A stretch of 56,232 nucleotides of DNA. It comes from Planctomycetes bacterium UBA1146 (GTDB lineage: Bacteria; Planctomycetota; UBA8108; UBA1146). The position numbers were made by a program, and so were the translations under genes. This document shows positions 35,807 to 45,600 of the stretch, piece after piece; the stretch's first letter is position 1, and every line of letters starts with the position of its first letter. The notes under the pieces are model-generated. The model saw only the letters and a program-made list of their open reading frames with translations. It made no database searches and was not told where the DNA came from. Where the stretch lies: positions 218,442 through 274,673 of the forward strand of contig DCAA01000002.1 in the NCBI GenBank assembly GCA_002311345.1, given 5' to 3'.

Positions 35807-37969
35807 ATGCTCGAGTCCCCCACCCCCGTCATCTTGGTGATTCTCCTCGGCCTGAGCCTATCTTCACCCGAAAAACTCCAGGCAGCGGATCTTCTGGTTC
35901 CTTCACAGTTTTCCACCATTCAGGCGGCCATCGAAGCCGCCCAGACGTCCGACCAGATTCTCGTCGAACCGGGAGTCTATTTCGAAAATCTCAACTTCCT
36001 GGGCCTGAATATCACCGTCAGAGGCATCGAGGGGCCTGAATTGACCGTGATCGATGGTTCTGCGATGACGAGAGGGCCAGACGAGGGATCGACCGTGGTC
36101 TTCTCCTCTGGAGAATCGCCTCTGGCGCTGCTGGAGGGTTTTGCGATCGTCGGAGGTTCCGGAAAAGTCATCACCGATGCAACCGGCACTTTTTCCCGAG
36201 GTGGTGGGATCCTGATCTCCGGATCATCCCCTTCGGTGGTCAACTGTCTCGTGGAAGACAACCAGGCTCAGATGGGAGCGGGCATCCATGCTTCGGAGAG
36301 CCCAGCCTTCAGCCTCAACGAAGTGACGTTTCGTAACAACAGCGGACTGGAAGGTGCGGGGGCATACTGCCAAAACGTCGATTCCGTCGTAGTGAATCAG
36401 TGCTCGTTTCTCACGAATAACGCTCAGACAGCTGGCGGTGCACTGACGGTGGATTCTTGCAGCTCGAGTGAAATCAATTCCAGCTTGTTCCAGAACAACG
36501 GGGCTCTCATAGGAGGAGCGATAGATTCGAAACTGTCATCGATTCAGATCAACGACTGCGTTTTCATTGAAAACGATGCCACCTTGATCGGTGGAGCCAT
36601 CGCCTTCTATCTGAGTTCCGCAATCGTATCTGGAAGTACCATTCGCCATAGTGTTTCCGGGCACGGGGCTGGTATCGGAATCGATGGAGGAACCGTCTCC
36701 ATTACCAGATCCGTCATCGCCGACAACTTCGCCACCTCGCATGGCGGAGGCATCGCTACAACGCTCAATCAAACCTCCGTGAATCTCAGTCACGTGACCC
36801 TCACCAACAACCAGGCCATCCAGGGTAGTTCCGGGATATATTTTCCTCAGCCTTCCCCTGGAACAGGGAACTCGACATTGATCGCGAGTCACTCGATCCT
36901 GTGGAATCCAGGTGGACTGGAACTGGTTCTTCCAACTCTCGCCACCACCGATTTCTGTGACGTGGAAGGGGGATACCCGGGTGTTGCCAACTTCGACGCC
37001 GACCCCCTCTTCACCGATCCTGCCACGGGTAACTACTCCCTCAGTGTGACCTCCCCCTGTGTCGATCGAGGCTCTCCAACGGCCAGCCCGGACCCGGACG
37101 GCACTCTTCCTGACATCGGAGCCATCTGGCACGATCAGCGTCCGGACCCGGCAACCGATCTAGTCTGTGCATTGACGGACCCATGCACCAATACCTACAC
37201 GCTGACATGGGGCCTCGAAAATCCCGCCGATGCGGTGGTGATCTCGCTGGGAGACGATCCCGGGAACCTGGTTCCCATCACTTCGTTACCGGGAGACGCG
37301 ACCAGCTTTTCCTGGATCCTGAGTACTCCTGGGACTCCGACTGTGTGCGTCGAACCGATCGCCAATGGGATGTCTCCAGAAGAGGGTCCTAGTTGCTGTC
37401 TGCTAACGGTGAGCGCCATTCCAGATCCAATACCGATATCGGGGTTCACCTGTGTCGTCAACGATGGCGACTGCGCAACTTTTCTGAGTTGGACCAACGG
37501 CCAACAATATAGCTCTCTGCAACTGCTCTTGAATGGAGTCGAACACTCGATTCTGGACGGGGAGGATACCAGCGCGATTGTGTTCATAATTCCGAACACG
37601 CTGACCCCCATCACTCTGGTGGCAACGACACCTTGTGGAGCGATTCTTCCACCCGTCAGTTGTGAGGTATATTGCGATGTTCCGGTGGAGTTATTCATGC
37701 GCGGAGATTCAAATGCTGACGGTAATCTGACACTACCAGACGTACTTTTCAGTCTCGATGCCATCTTCGGACTGGCCGTTTCACCATGCCCCGATGCACA
37801 GGACACCAACGACGATGGAGTTCTCGACATCAGTGACCCCCTGATGCTGCTTTTGTATCTGTTCGGGAACTTGCCAGCGCCCCCTGCTCCTGGAGTCACC
37901 TGTGGAGAAGATCCAGTGACTACTGAGGAAGATCTGCTCGATTGCCCCGGTTCCCCGGGCTGTCCGTAA
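35807..37969 (+). CDS. Secreted parallel beta-helix protein with dockerin-like end
   Basis: 720 residues. ATG at 35807 has an 8-nt spacing to AGGAG; a GTG two codons earlier is possible. Signal peptide to about AAD. The classic start FSTIQAAIEAAQTSDQILVE and YFENLNFLG leads into a right-handed beta-helix of about 330 residues (repeats such as NCLVEDNQAQMGAGIHAS and NQCSFLTNNAQTAGGALTV), closing with DFCDVEGGYPGVANFDADPL and DIGAIW. Two Fn3-like modules follow (FLSWTNGQQYSSLQLLLNGV), then a dockerin-like pair (RGDSNADGNLTLPDVLFSLD and TNDDGVLDISDPLMLLLYLF) and the CGEDP...DCPGSPGCP tail. Such helices often bind or cut polysaccharides; no lyase residues can be assigned. Confidence 0.87.
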   Translation: MLESPTPVILVILLGLSLSSPEKLQAADLLVPSQFSTIQAAIEAAQTSDQILVEPGVYFENLNFLGLNITVRGIEGPELTVIDGSAMTRGPDEGSTVVFSSGESPLALLEGFAIVGGSGKVITDATGTFSRGGGILISGSSPSVVNCLVEDNQAQMGAGIHASESPAFSLNEVTFRNNSGLEGAGAYCQNVDSVVVNQCSFLTNNAQTAGGALTVDSCSSSEINSSLFQNNGALIGGAIDSKLSSIQINDCVFIENDATLIGGAIAFYLSSAIVSGSTIRHSVSGHGAGIGIDGGTVSITRSVIADNFATSHGGGIATTLNQTSVNLSHVTLTNNQAIQGSSGIYFPQPSPGTGNSTLIASHSILWNPGGLELVLPTLATTDFCDVEGGYPGVANFDADPLFTDPATGNYSLSVTSPCVDRGSPTASPDPDGTLPDIGAIWHDQRPDPATDLVCALTDPCTNTYTLTWGLENPADAVVISLGDDPGNLVPITSLPGDATSFSWILSTPGTPTVCVEPIANGMSPEEGPSCCLLTVSAIPDPIPISGFTCVVNDGDCATFLSWTNGQQYSSLQLLLNGVEHSILDGEDTSAIVFIIPNTLTPITLVATTPCGAILPPVSCEVYCDVPVELFMRGDSNADGNLTLPDVLFSLDAIFGLAVSPCPDAQDTNDDGVLDISDPLMLLLYLFGNLPAPPAPGVTCGEDPVTTEEDLLDCPGSPGCP

Positions 37970-38134
37970 AGCGGGCCAGGGCGTCTCTTGAAAGACCCTA
38001 TTCCCCGGTAGAATTGCGGTTTCCGTAAGGAATTGGCGTTTCCGTGCATCTCAAGAGGTTTCCAGACGCTCGATAACACCGTTTGGGCACTAAATTCGGC
38101 TAATTTGGTTTGCCCGCCCTGGCAGTCCAGACAG

Positions 38135-38162
38135 TTGACAAAATAACTAACAACAATACAAT
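38135..38162 (+). promoter_or_regulatory. Near-consensus sigma-70 promoter
   Basis: TTGACA (38135-38140), 16-bp AT-rich spacer, TACAAT (38157-38162). Transcription would start near 38169, giving a leader of about 165 nt before the regulator gene. Confidence 0.7.
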
Positions 38163-38168
38163 AAGGAT

Positions 38169-38267
38169 TAACAATGGATTGCGCTGTGAGAGTTCCCCCT
38201 GCTCTTGTTTCTGCAGGGACCTCACATCCGCCAGAAGAGGTGATCTGAGTGATCACGGCGGCTTTTT
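38169..38267 (+). ncRNA. Structured leader RNA / attenuator or small RNA
   Basis: About 100 nt from the predicted start. It folds into a first stem (GUGAG/CUCAC with inner CCCUGC/GCAGGG) and then a terminator-like stem at 38228-38261: CCGCC, bulge AGAAGAG, GUGAUC, loop UGAGU, GAUCAC, GGCGG, followed by C and T5. The next start codon is 67 nt further on. This is either an attenuated leader of the HTH-receiver gene or an independent small RNA. No known riboswitch class recognised. Confidence 0.55.
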
Positions 38268-38333
38268 CTTCGAAACGCTTTCCTCACCACCGACCTGGTG
38301 GATCCGGAGGAAGCACAGCGAGGAGCGTGTGGG

Positions 38334-38912
38334 ATGAATGACAAGAGAATCCTGACCACAGGCGAGATTGCCAATTACTGCGGGGTCAACTTCCGTACGG
38401 TGATCCGCTGGATTCAGCGTGGCCAATTACGTGCATATCAACTTCCAGGACGTGGAGACAATCGCGTCGAGGTGCATAACTTCATTGCATTCTTGCGTGA
38501 GAACAACATTCCGATTCCTCGTGATTTCCTGCACCTGGCTCGCCGCGTACTCGTGGTCGAAGATGATCCGGCAGTAGCCCAGATCATCGAACAAGTACTT
38601 CGTAAACACAACTTTGATGTGTACAACGCACAGGATGGTTTTTCTGCAGGGTCACTTCTTCGAGAACACCTTCCTTGTGTCATGACTCTGGATCTCCGTA
38701 TGCCGGGACTCGGCGGATTCGATGTGATCGAGTACGTCCGCCTTGCTCCAGATCTGAGTCGAACCAAGATCCTCGTGGTTTCCGCCCTGGAAGACATCGA
38801 ACTCGATCGCGCCCGTTTGCTCGGAGCCGACGACATTCTCCAGAAACCATTCGAACCCGAAGAGCTGGCACAACGAGTCGTGCGTCTGGCTGGAGTAGAA
38901 TTGCGCGCCTGA
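38334..38912 (+). CDS. HTH (MerR/excisionase-type) - receiver domain regulator
   Basis: 192 residues from the ATG at 38334 (AGGAG, 9-nt spacing). Residues 6-55 form an excisionase/MerR-like DNA-binding helix-turn-helix (TTGEIANYCGVNFRTVIRWI, then the wing QLRAYQLPG). Residues 71-190 form a CheY-like receiver: VLVVEDDPA acidic pocket (Asp77, Asp78), phospho-acceptor Asp120 in TLDLRMPG, the conserved Ser in VVSAL, and Lys in LQKPFEPEEL. The DNA-binding domain precedes the receiver, the reverse of usual response regulators, and no histidine kinase is adjacent. It is likely a phosphorylation-controlled transcription factor. Expression may be attenuated by the upstream leader. A strong terminator follows. 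Confidence 0.9.
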   Translation: MNDKRILTTGEIANYCGVNFRTVIRWIQRGQLRAYQLPGRGDNRVEVHNFIAFLRENNIPIPRDFLHLARRVLVVEDDPAVAQIIEQVLRKHNFDVYNAQDGFSAGSLLREHLPCVMTLDLRMPGLGGFDVIEYVRLAPDLSRTKILVVSALEDIELDRARLLGADDILQKPFEPEELAQRVVRLAGVELRA

Positions 38913-38948
38913 TCTTCTCTCCCAGGAGAAGCCAATAACATGATGCTC

Positions 38949-38988
38949 AACCCCCCTCTGCCCCGTTCACGCGGCAGAGGGGGGTTTT
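38949..38988 (+). terminator. Intrinsic terminator after the HTH-receiver gene
   Basis: AACCCCCCTCTGCC and GGCAGAGGGGGGTT form a 14-bp stem with a 10-nt loop, followed by further T residues on the plus strand. It may also serve the convergent gene that ends at 39020. Confidence 0.85.
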
Positions 38989-39019
38989 AATTTGAGTAAT
39001 CAGGAAAGTCGGGGAGTTC

Positions 39020-40954
39020 TCAGGGGCAACTGAGGCGCAGCGTACAGGGCAGAACCAGCGGATCAGGGGCGATGGCACACTGAGGGAATGGCGCTCCTGG
39101 CGGGATCCCACCGGAGAACAGAAAAGTCAACAACCGCACCGCATCTCCAAGATCTTTCACCCCATCGCCATCTGCATCTTCGGCCGCATCGCAACTGCCG
39201 GGCGGATCGATCCCGAACAGACGCCTCAGGATCACCACGGCGTCGGCGATGTTGATCAGTGCGTTGTCATTGGCATCTCCACGGATGAAGGCTACAGGAA
39301 CCTCGATGCTGATCATCGCCCCGGAGAGGGAGGCAGGGATCGAAGCGGCCCCGGTAACCTGGAGTACAGCTATCCCCCCCGCTGGGTCCTGCGGAATGAT
39401 GGCAGTTTCCTGTTCGCTGCTCAGGAGTGCCACCTCGACCTGTAGGTCTGCACAGATCTGCAAGATACCGGCACCAAGACCGTCTCCTGGAGCCAACCCC
39501 AGGTCCGCTATCAGGCTCAACTCGCCTGAGTTGGGCTGCCCCAGATCGACGATCCAGACCGCCGGACCTGCAGGTCCCGTCAGTTCTAGAACCGCCGAGG
39601 AGGGCTCCAGTGCAGTCGGTATCAGCAGCGAAGAATCGATGGAGATCCCGACCTCGAAAGCCTCGATCCCCAGATTGGAGGCAACCCTCAGAGGTATGGT
39701 CGCCGGTAAACCAGAAGCAACCCTTTGCGGTTCGAAGTGAAAGTAACCGGCAACGTTTTGCCCGCCAAAGAAGGCGGTCATCACCTCGAGATTGCTGTGA
39801 TCCATCAGGAGGTCTTTTGTTCCGTTGCCCTCGAGATCTACGAAACGTGCTTTCAGTGGTCCCTGATAACTAATGAACAGTGATTCCTCTACGAACAAAC
39901 CGTTTCCATCATTGTATCGAGTCGCGACCACACCACTGGAGAAGGGCACCACGATGTCGAGTGTTCCATCTCCATCCATGTCCTCGGCGGCGATTCGTTG
40001 CATGAGGCCCCAGCCAGGAACTCCCACAGGGATCTCGTCTCCAACTGCAAAGCCCAGATTTCCGTCTCCACTGAGTAGAATCAGGGACCTCGTCATCCAG
40101 GTTCCGAGCACCACATCCTGAAATCCATCGCCATTGAAATCTCCCGCGACAATTGAATAGGGATGAGGCAAGAGCACAAAGAAGATCTCGGTAACCAGGG
40201 TGAATACTCCGGTTCCATCATTTCGATAAGAAGAGAAGGTGTTTCCATCACGGCTGGCCATCAGGATATCCAGATCGCCATCTCCATCCATGTCGTGAGC
40301 GAGCATGTTGTAAGCCAGAGAAGAACTTTCGATATGCTGGGGCTCTGTAAAATCGATTCCACCCGCCACCGCGGCCCCGAGGGAGCGCAAGACCGTCACA
40401 GAAGCCGGTTGCGGTAAGATATCAAGTACGTTCGTGCAGCAGAGGATGTCATCGCGACCATCCCCGTTCACATCGCAGATCTGTAGATCAAAGGGAGTCC
40501 TGGTCAACTGGCTATCGAGAGAAATCTCCTGGCGGGCATCGAAGCCAGCCCCGTTATTGACAAGGATCGAGATGAAGCCACCGCTGAGGGGAGGGATGTA
40601 GGACCATCCCAGTGCCACGTCGATGTCCCCGTCTCCGTCCAGATCTCCGGTATCCACGGTACGTACCACGCCTTCGAATCCATCGGGGGCGGGGTATGTA
40701 ACGCGGTTGCCGTGGGTGCCATCCCCGAATCCAGTTGCGATCACAACTACTCCTTCGAAACTGACCGCAACCAGATCCAGTACTCCATCTCCGTTGATGT
40801 CCCCCACCTCGCAATCACCGATCGTGATCCCCATGGGAGTGGGGATCGGGCTGGTCGGAAGGAACTGTGCCCTGACCGAACTGCACGGAAAAAACAACAT
40901 CAAGACGATGAACAGGGACCGTAATGGAAGCCCTGAGTTGGGTGAGAGAACCAC
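39020..40954 (-). CDS. Secreted FG-GAP/VCBS-repeat protein with cohesin-like and dockerin-like modules
   Basis: 644 residues from a GTG with an AGGGGGG RBS. Signal peptide to about residue 29. About seven FG-GAP blades with Ca-binding loops (DINGDGVLDLVAV, DLDGDGDIDVALG, DVNGDGRDDILCC, DMDGDGDLDILMA, DFNGDGFQDVVLG, DMDGDGTLDIVVP) suggest a seven-bladed propeller. Residues about 430-560 form a beta domain with cohesin-like character (GIEAFEVGISIDSSLLIPTA). The C-terminus has dockerin-like RGDANDNALINIADAVVILR and DADGDGVKDLGDAVRLLTFL, and a diverged CP tail (CAIAPDPLVLPCTLRLSCP). Exported; ligand unknown. Confidence 0.86.
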   Translation of the reverse strand: MVLSPNSGLPLRSLFIVLMLFFPCSSVRAQFLPTSPIPTPMGITIGDCEVGDINGDGVLDLVAVSFEGVVVIATGFGDGTHGNRVTYPAPDGFEGVVRTVDTGDLDGDGDIDVALGWSYIPPLSGGFISILVNNGAGFDARQEISLDSQLTRTPFDLQICDVNGDGRDDILCCTNVLDILPQPASVTVLRSLGAAVAGGIDFTEPQHIESSSLAYNMLAHDMDGDGDLDILMASRDGNTFSSYRNDGTGVFTLVTEIFFVLLPHPYSIVAGDFNGDGFQDVVLGTWMTRSLILLSGDGNLGFAVGDEIPVGVPGWGLMQRIAAEDMDGDGTLDIVVPFSSGVVATRYNDGNGLFVEESLFISYQGPLKARFVDLEGNGTKDLLMDHSNLEVMTAFFGGQNVAGYFHFEPQRVASGLPATIPLRVASNLGIEAFEVGISIDSSLLIPTALEPSSAVLELTGPAGPAVWIVDLGQPNSGELSLIADLGLAPGDGLGAGILQICADLQVEVALLSSEQETAIIPQDPAGGIAVLQVTGAASIPASLSGAMISIEVPVAFIRGDANDNALINIADAVVILRRLFGIDPPGSCDAAEDADGDGVKDLGDAVRLLTFLFSGGIPPGAPFPQCAIAPDPLVLPCTLRLSCP

Positions 40955-41205
40955 TGGGCCCCCCTGGGATTAAATAGCCACTTCTCGAACCAATAACGCC
41001 ACACGGTCACCCTCTATCCCCTCGAGAGAACCGAGGGGTGGATACTCGACAAACGGGCCACCTCTATTGTCCTGGTTCGGTAGGCACAAACACAGCAGAA
41101 TTCAGCGGATTGTCGAGTTGCTGCCGGTGTAGCGGTCAATATGAGCGACGGCAAGAACTCACGACAGGACAGCGATCTGGCAAACGCCTCACCGAAAGTT
41201 CTCGG

Positions 41206-42306
41206 TCAGGGACTCGTCTTTCGGACAGGCTGTCGGAACTGTCCCATGACCCAGACCGAAATCTCTTTTTTGACGGTGTCTGTGGTCTCGATGGTCATCT
41301 TCCCCAGCACTGTGGGCTTTGACTGATACTGGGAAAGAGTGATCCAGACCCGATAACTCTTCCCGGGTGATACCACCTGGATTCGGGTATCGAAAGCGTC
41401 GGCGATTCTCTCATCCAGTCTCACGCCGATTACTTCGAACTCGACCGTGTTGTCGCCTCCGGTCACCAATATGCTTTTCTCGATAGGCTGACCATTTTCG
41501 AGCAGCTTCCTTGTGTCCTTGTCGAGGAATTTAACGTTTTGCTTCGGCTGCAGAACGATCCGATCACGATGATCTAGTGCGACGATAAACTCGAGAGACC
41601 TCTCCACTCCATCGCTGGTACGAACCGAGAAGACCAATTTCTCCTTCATCAGCGCCGGCCGCTTATTCGGTCGGGCAGAGATCTGCAGTTCCCATTCTCT
41701 TCCCTCACTGATCTCGGTAATTTCACCGACTGTGAGGGCTGTCCCCAGTCCCTTCACCTCGAGGATCTCAACGTCGAGGGGAGAACCCGCCGAAAAACTG
41801 AAGGAACCGGAAAGACCATTACCCGCCAGACCCTGCAACTTGAGAGTCAGGGGACGAGTTTCCAGAATCTCGAGAATCGAGCCCTTGATACTCAGGGTGT
41901 ACTCCGGGTTCTCCGGATCGTTGGAGAAGACCGTCACGGTCTTGGTGATGTTCTTTCCCCGTGTTTTTTTCGAATCCAGTCTCACTGTCACGATGCCCAC
42001 CCCACCGGGGGGGATCTGGTCGTCATGATCGGCGACCGTGCAACCTCACGTGCCGTTGACTTTTTGTATGATGAGTACGGCATCCCCGTCATTGCGAATC
42101 TGGAACGTATGTTCAAAGGGGGTTCCCTTGATCAGATCTCCCCACTCTGCGAGAGTCTCATCACAACTGATCCTGGGCACCCCAGGAGCACTGGAAGCCC
42201 CCGGATCCACCGGCGATACGGAACCGGCCGATGCGACAGTTCCCACACCCACCAGCAGCACAAGGAGCCGCAACTTGTTCGTCTGCGAGGTCAGCAGAAA
42301 TCTCAT
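41206..42306 (-). CDS. DUF1573-domain exported protein with predicted Sec (UGC motif), second copy
   Basis: 366 codons including UGA at 42048-42046 (codon 87). ATG at 42306 has a GGAGGG RBS. Signal peptide to about residue 30. DUF1573 segment: EWGDLIKGTPFEHTFQIRND, VLIIQKVNGT, UGA, GCTVADHDD, PPGGVGIVTVRLDSKK, aligning with the Cys form at 4520 (KVSSTCGCTS). After the UGA the frame stays open for 279 codons with the family's C-terminal region (DHRDRIVLQPKQNVKFLDKD). The codon length (366) equals that of the Cys paralogue. A GGUCG/CGACC stem with a 10-nt loop follows the UGA. The gene ends with an ordinary UGA. It stands alone, behind a terminator and 250 nt before the next gene. Independent recurrence of UGA at the same motif is the strongest argument for Sec. 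Confidence 0.86.
42018..42037 (-). promoter_or_regulatory. SECIS-like hairpin in the second Sec-type DUF1573 gene
   Basis: On the minus strand GGUCG (42037-42033) pairs with CGACC (42022-42018), loop CCGAUCAUGA; the stem starts 9 nt after the UGA and the loop 14 nt after it. UGAGGUUGC at the UGA is shared with the first Sec-type DUF1573 gene. Moderate stability only. Confidence 0.45.
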
Positions 42307-42661
42307 CAGTTTCCCTCCAGGGGCTTTCGTCCCGCATGGAATCGGGGCCACGAATCAATCCCGTCGAATCTCGACCCACAGAGCGCTGTCTGGACCAGGA
42401 ATTCGACCACAGTGGGCGCCCTCGGGTAAGTCGTCAGAAGTATACCATGATGCCGAAAAAGTGCGGCAATTGCCAGAACCATGGGCATCCGGGCAACCTT
42501 CACGAGGCCAGATGACGGCCACTAACTAGGTCACATGTGGACCCCGGAATTCGTGAAGGAATTTGAAAATTGAACCGTTTGGAAAAAAAGCGAGGCCTGC
42601 AGGAGAAAACCTACAGGCCTCGCTTCAAACGACATTGTCAGTTCCGAACCGATGACTCCTA
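42307..42661. other. Intergenic region between the cadherin-like gene and the Sec DUF1573 gene
   Basis: 355 bases; both flanking genes are on the minus strand. It holds the terminator at 42583-42625 and, toward 42307, the RBS GGAGGG of the DUF1573 gene. No additional gene or consensus promoter seen. Confidence 0.5.
42583..42625 (-). terminator. Intrinsic terminator after the cadherin-like repeat gene
   Basis: 12-bp stem (AAGCGAGGCCTG / CAGGCCTCGCTT) plus inner AGG/CCT pairs. On the minus strand it is followed by a T7 run (plus-strand A7 at 42583-42589). Confidence 0.9.
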
Positions 42662-45600
42662 TCAGTCGCAGAGACCGAATCCCGCACACGGCAAACTACC
42701 CGGGGTCGGGTCCGTACCGCAGAAGGGGTAGGGTGCTGCCGGGTCGGCACCGGTACTGAACAGGTTGTTCAAGGAGAAGATGATATCCCCGAGATCCACC
42801 AGTTCATCATCGTTGGAATCGAGTGCCAGCAGACAGGCAACCGGATCACTGTCGAAGAGGTACAAGATCGTCTCCACCGGGTCCGAAACATCGAGTTGAC
42901 CGTCGATATTGGCGTCGCCGCGGATCACCGCCATGCTCGAGGCTGCCGAAGCAGTCACGGTCACAACGATGGTCGCGGTTGCACTTCCACCGAAGCCGTC
43001 CTGGACGACATAGATCATGGTGTCATTGCCCACGAAGTTGTCGTCGGCGGAGTAAGTCAACGTTCCGTCGGAGTTGATTACCGCCGAACCGTGGAAAGGT
43101 CCACTGAGTAATCCGACGAGAGTCAATAGATCACCATCCGGATCAGTGTCATTGGCCAGCGGCGCGATGGAGAGAGACTCACCACCGGCAACCGTCAGAT
43201 TTGCATCGTTGTTGGCGATAGGTTGGTCGTTGACGGGCAGGACGTTGATTTGAATCACTCCTGCTCCGACGGCGAATCCTTTACCTTCGACGACGCTGTC
43301 TGTGACCTCATAGGAGAACTCATCGAATCCGAAGAAGTTCGGGTCCGGAGTGTAAATAAGAGCAGTGATAACTGCACTTGCATCTGTCTCCAGCGCCACG
43401 GAACCGTGTCCAGGCTGCGCAACGTTGATGATCGAGAGAGGATCTCCGTCAGCATCACTGGCAGCGGACAGCACCGTGGTGGCCTGAATCGTCCGGACAC
43501 CGTCTTCTGCCATCGGGAACGCAGGGATCGTACCAGCGAGTGGCGCATCGTTGACCGCTTCGATGGCGATCTCCACGGTTGCCGTTGCCTGGCCACCTGC
43601 ATTGTCGGTGATGGTGTATGTGAACGAATCTAAACCGTTGGCATCAGGATCCGCAACATACAAGACCGTTCCGTCAGTTAGCAGCGTTGTTGAACCGAGT
43701 TGTCCGCTGGAGAGCGCAGCGATCTGGAGCACATCGCCGTCCACATCGGAGTCGTTTGCAAGAACGTCGATGATGAGAGACCCGTCCTCGAGCAGGTCGT
43801 TCCCCAGATCGTCGATAGCAACAGGGCTGTCGTTCTGTGCAATCACCAGGACACCAACCGTCCCCACGTCCGTCAGGAAACCATCAGAGACGGTGTAAGT
43901 GAACGAGAGAGATCCAATAGTGTGGAAATTCGGTTCTGGAGTGACGGTGACAAGGCCGTGCATCGACCACTGGACGACGACCGGGAAATCAGCGGGAATA
44001 TCGACCGAGGTGACCCTGAGCAGGTCATTGTCGACATCACTATCGTTGATCAGAACGTTGATGGTCGTCGAGTTGTCTTCGAGCATCACGGCGCTATCTG
44101 GTCCAGCCATCGGCTGATCATTGACCGGGATGACCTGAATCGAAATGATCCCGGTCGAGGAAGCTCCGTGCGTATCGGTCACGATGTAGATGAAGTTGTC
44201 TGCCAACCCCTGGGCGCTGTCGGGGAATGGTGTAAACAGAACCACTCCACCAGGCATAAGCGTCGCAGTACCTGCAAATGCCGCAGCGGTCGGAAGTGAC
44301 ACGGTCATGTTGTCACCTTCCGGATCGAAGTCGTTGGCAAGCACAGGAATCTCGATGGCATGGTCCTCTAGAGTGATCGCGATATCAGCAGAGACCCTTG
44401 GCGCATCGTTGATGGGGAAGATATTGATGGAAACCACACCTGCGGACTCGGTTCCCTTACCATCCGTCACGTTGTAACTGAAGGAATCTGTACCATTCAC
44501 ATCCAGATCAGGAGTGTAGAGGACTGATCCCGAAGCCAGTAATTCAACAGTTCCTGCCGAGGGAGAGCCCAGACCAGAAACGGTCAAAGTATCGCCATCA
44601 GGATCGGAGTCGTTGGCGAGTACATCGATCACGGTGGGAGTATCCTCATCCATCATGACGACATCGCCTGCCGCCACAGGAGCGGAGTTGTCGACCCAGA
44701 AGTGCACCTGCGAAAGAGCGGTTCCGCCATTGCCATCGTCGATGGTGTAACTGAAGGTGCTGACAAGCCCGCCATTAGCATCTGGAGCAAAACTCCAGCC
44801 GGTAGCCGTCTGAGTCATGGTTCCCGGAGACGTTGCCGCGTCGATGGCATCAATCGCAGTCACGAGCAGTGCATCGCCATCCACATCGATGTCATTGGCG
44901 AGCAACAAGGCATCTGAAAACTCGAAATCACCGCCGGTAGAAGAGACCGTGATGTGATCTTCAGTGCCCTCGGGGTCGTCATTGACCGCGGAGATATCCA
45001 CAAGCACTGTACCTCGAGAAACTCCACCATGGCCGTCGGTGATGTTGTAGAAGAACTCATCAGCCCCGTTGTAATCGGGTGCCGACTGGAACGTAACACC
45101 GGCGCCGGTATCGGTCAGGGTGCCTCCCTCACGACTGCCTCCATCGACCAGGAATACCGTGATGATATCCAGGTCTGGATCGGAATCATTCGCGAGTAGG
45201 TCCTCTAGCGACACAAAGGTGGCCGTGTCTTCCACGGCAATCAGCGCATCTTGCGCTGCGTTCGGGGCATTGTTGTCGACGTCACAGTGAGCTCCCTGCA
45301 AACCATCGGCCTCGGGAGGAAATTCCCGCGCACCAGGAGCATCTGGGTAAGGGAAAACGAAGTCATTGGGGCCGAAGGGGTGGTGACCGGTCAACAATCC
45401 CGCCAGAAAAACGGGGTGCCCGTTCTTCACGGTGTGGGATACCCAGTCTTCGTCACCGGATGCCGGGAAGGGATCGAGCGGGAACGAACCGATCGGAGCG
45501 TCCGCCAGACTCTCGCAGCCGGCATCCTCATCACAACCACCGACACCAAGACGGCGATCGAGATTCCACGGAAGTCCTTCAAAAATGAAGGGGAACGCGG

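Noticed and set aside
42046..42351. Upstream ATG (42351) for the second Sec-type DUF1573 gene
   Set aside because: ATG at 42306 has the GGAGGG RBS and starts directly at the signal peptide.
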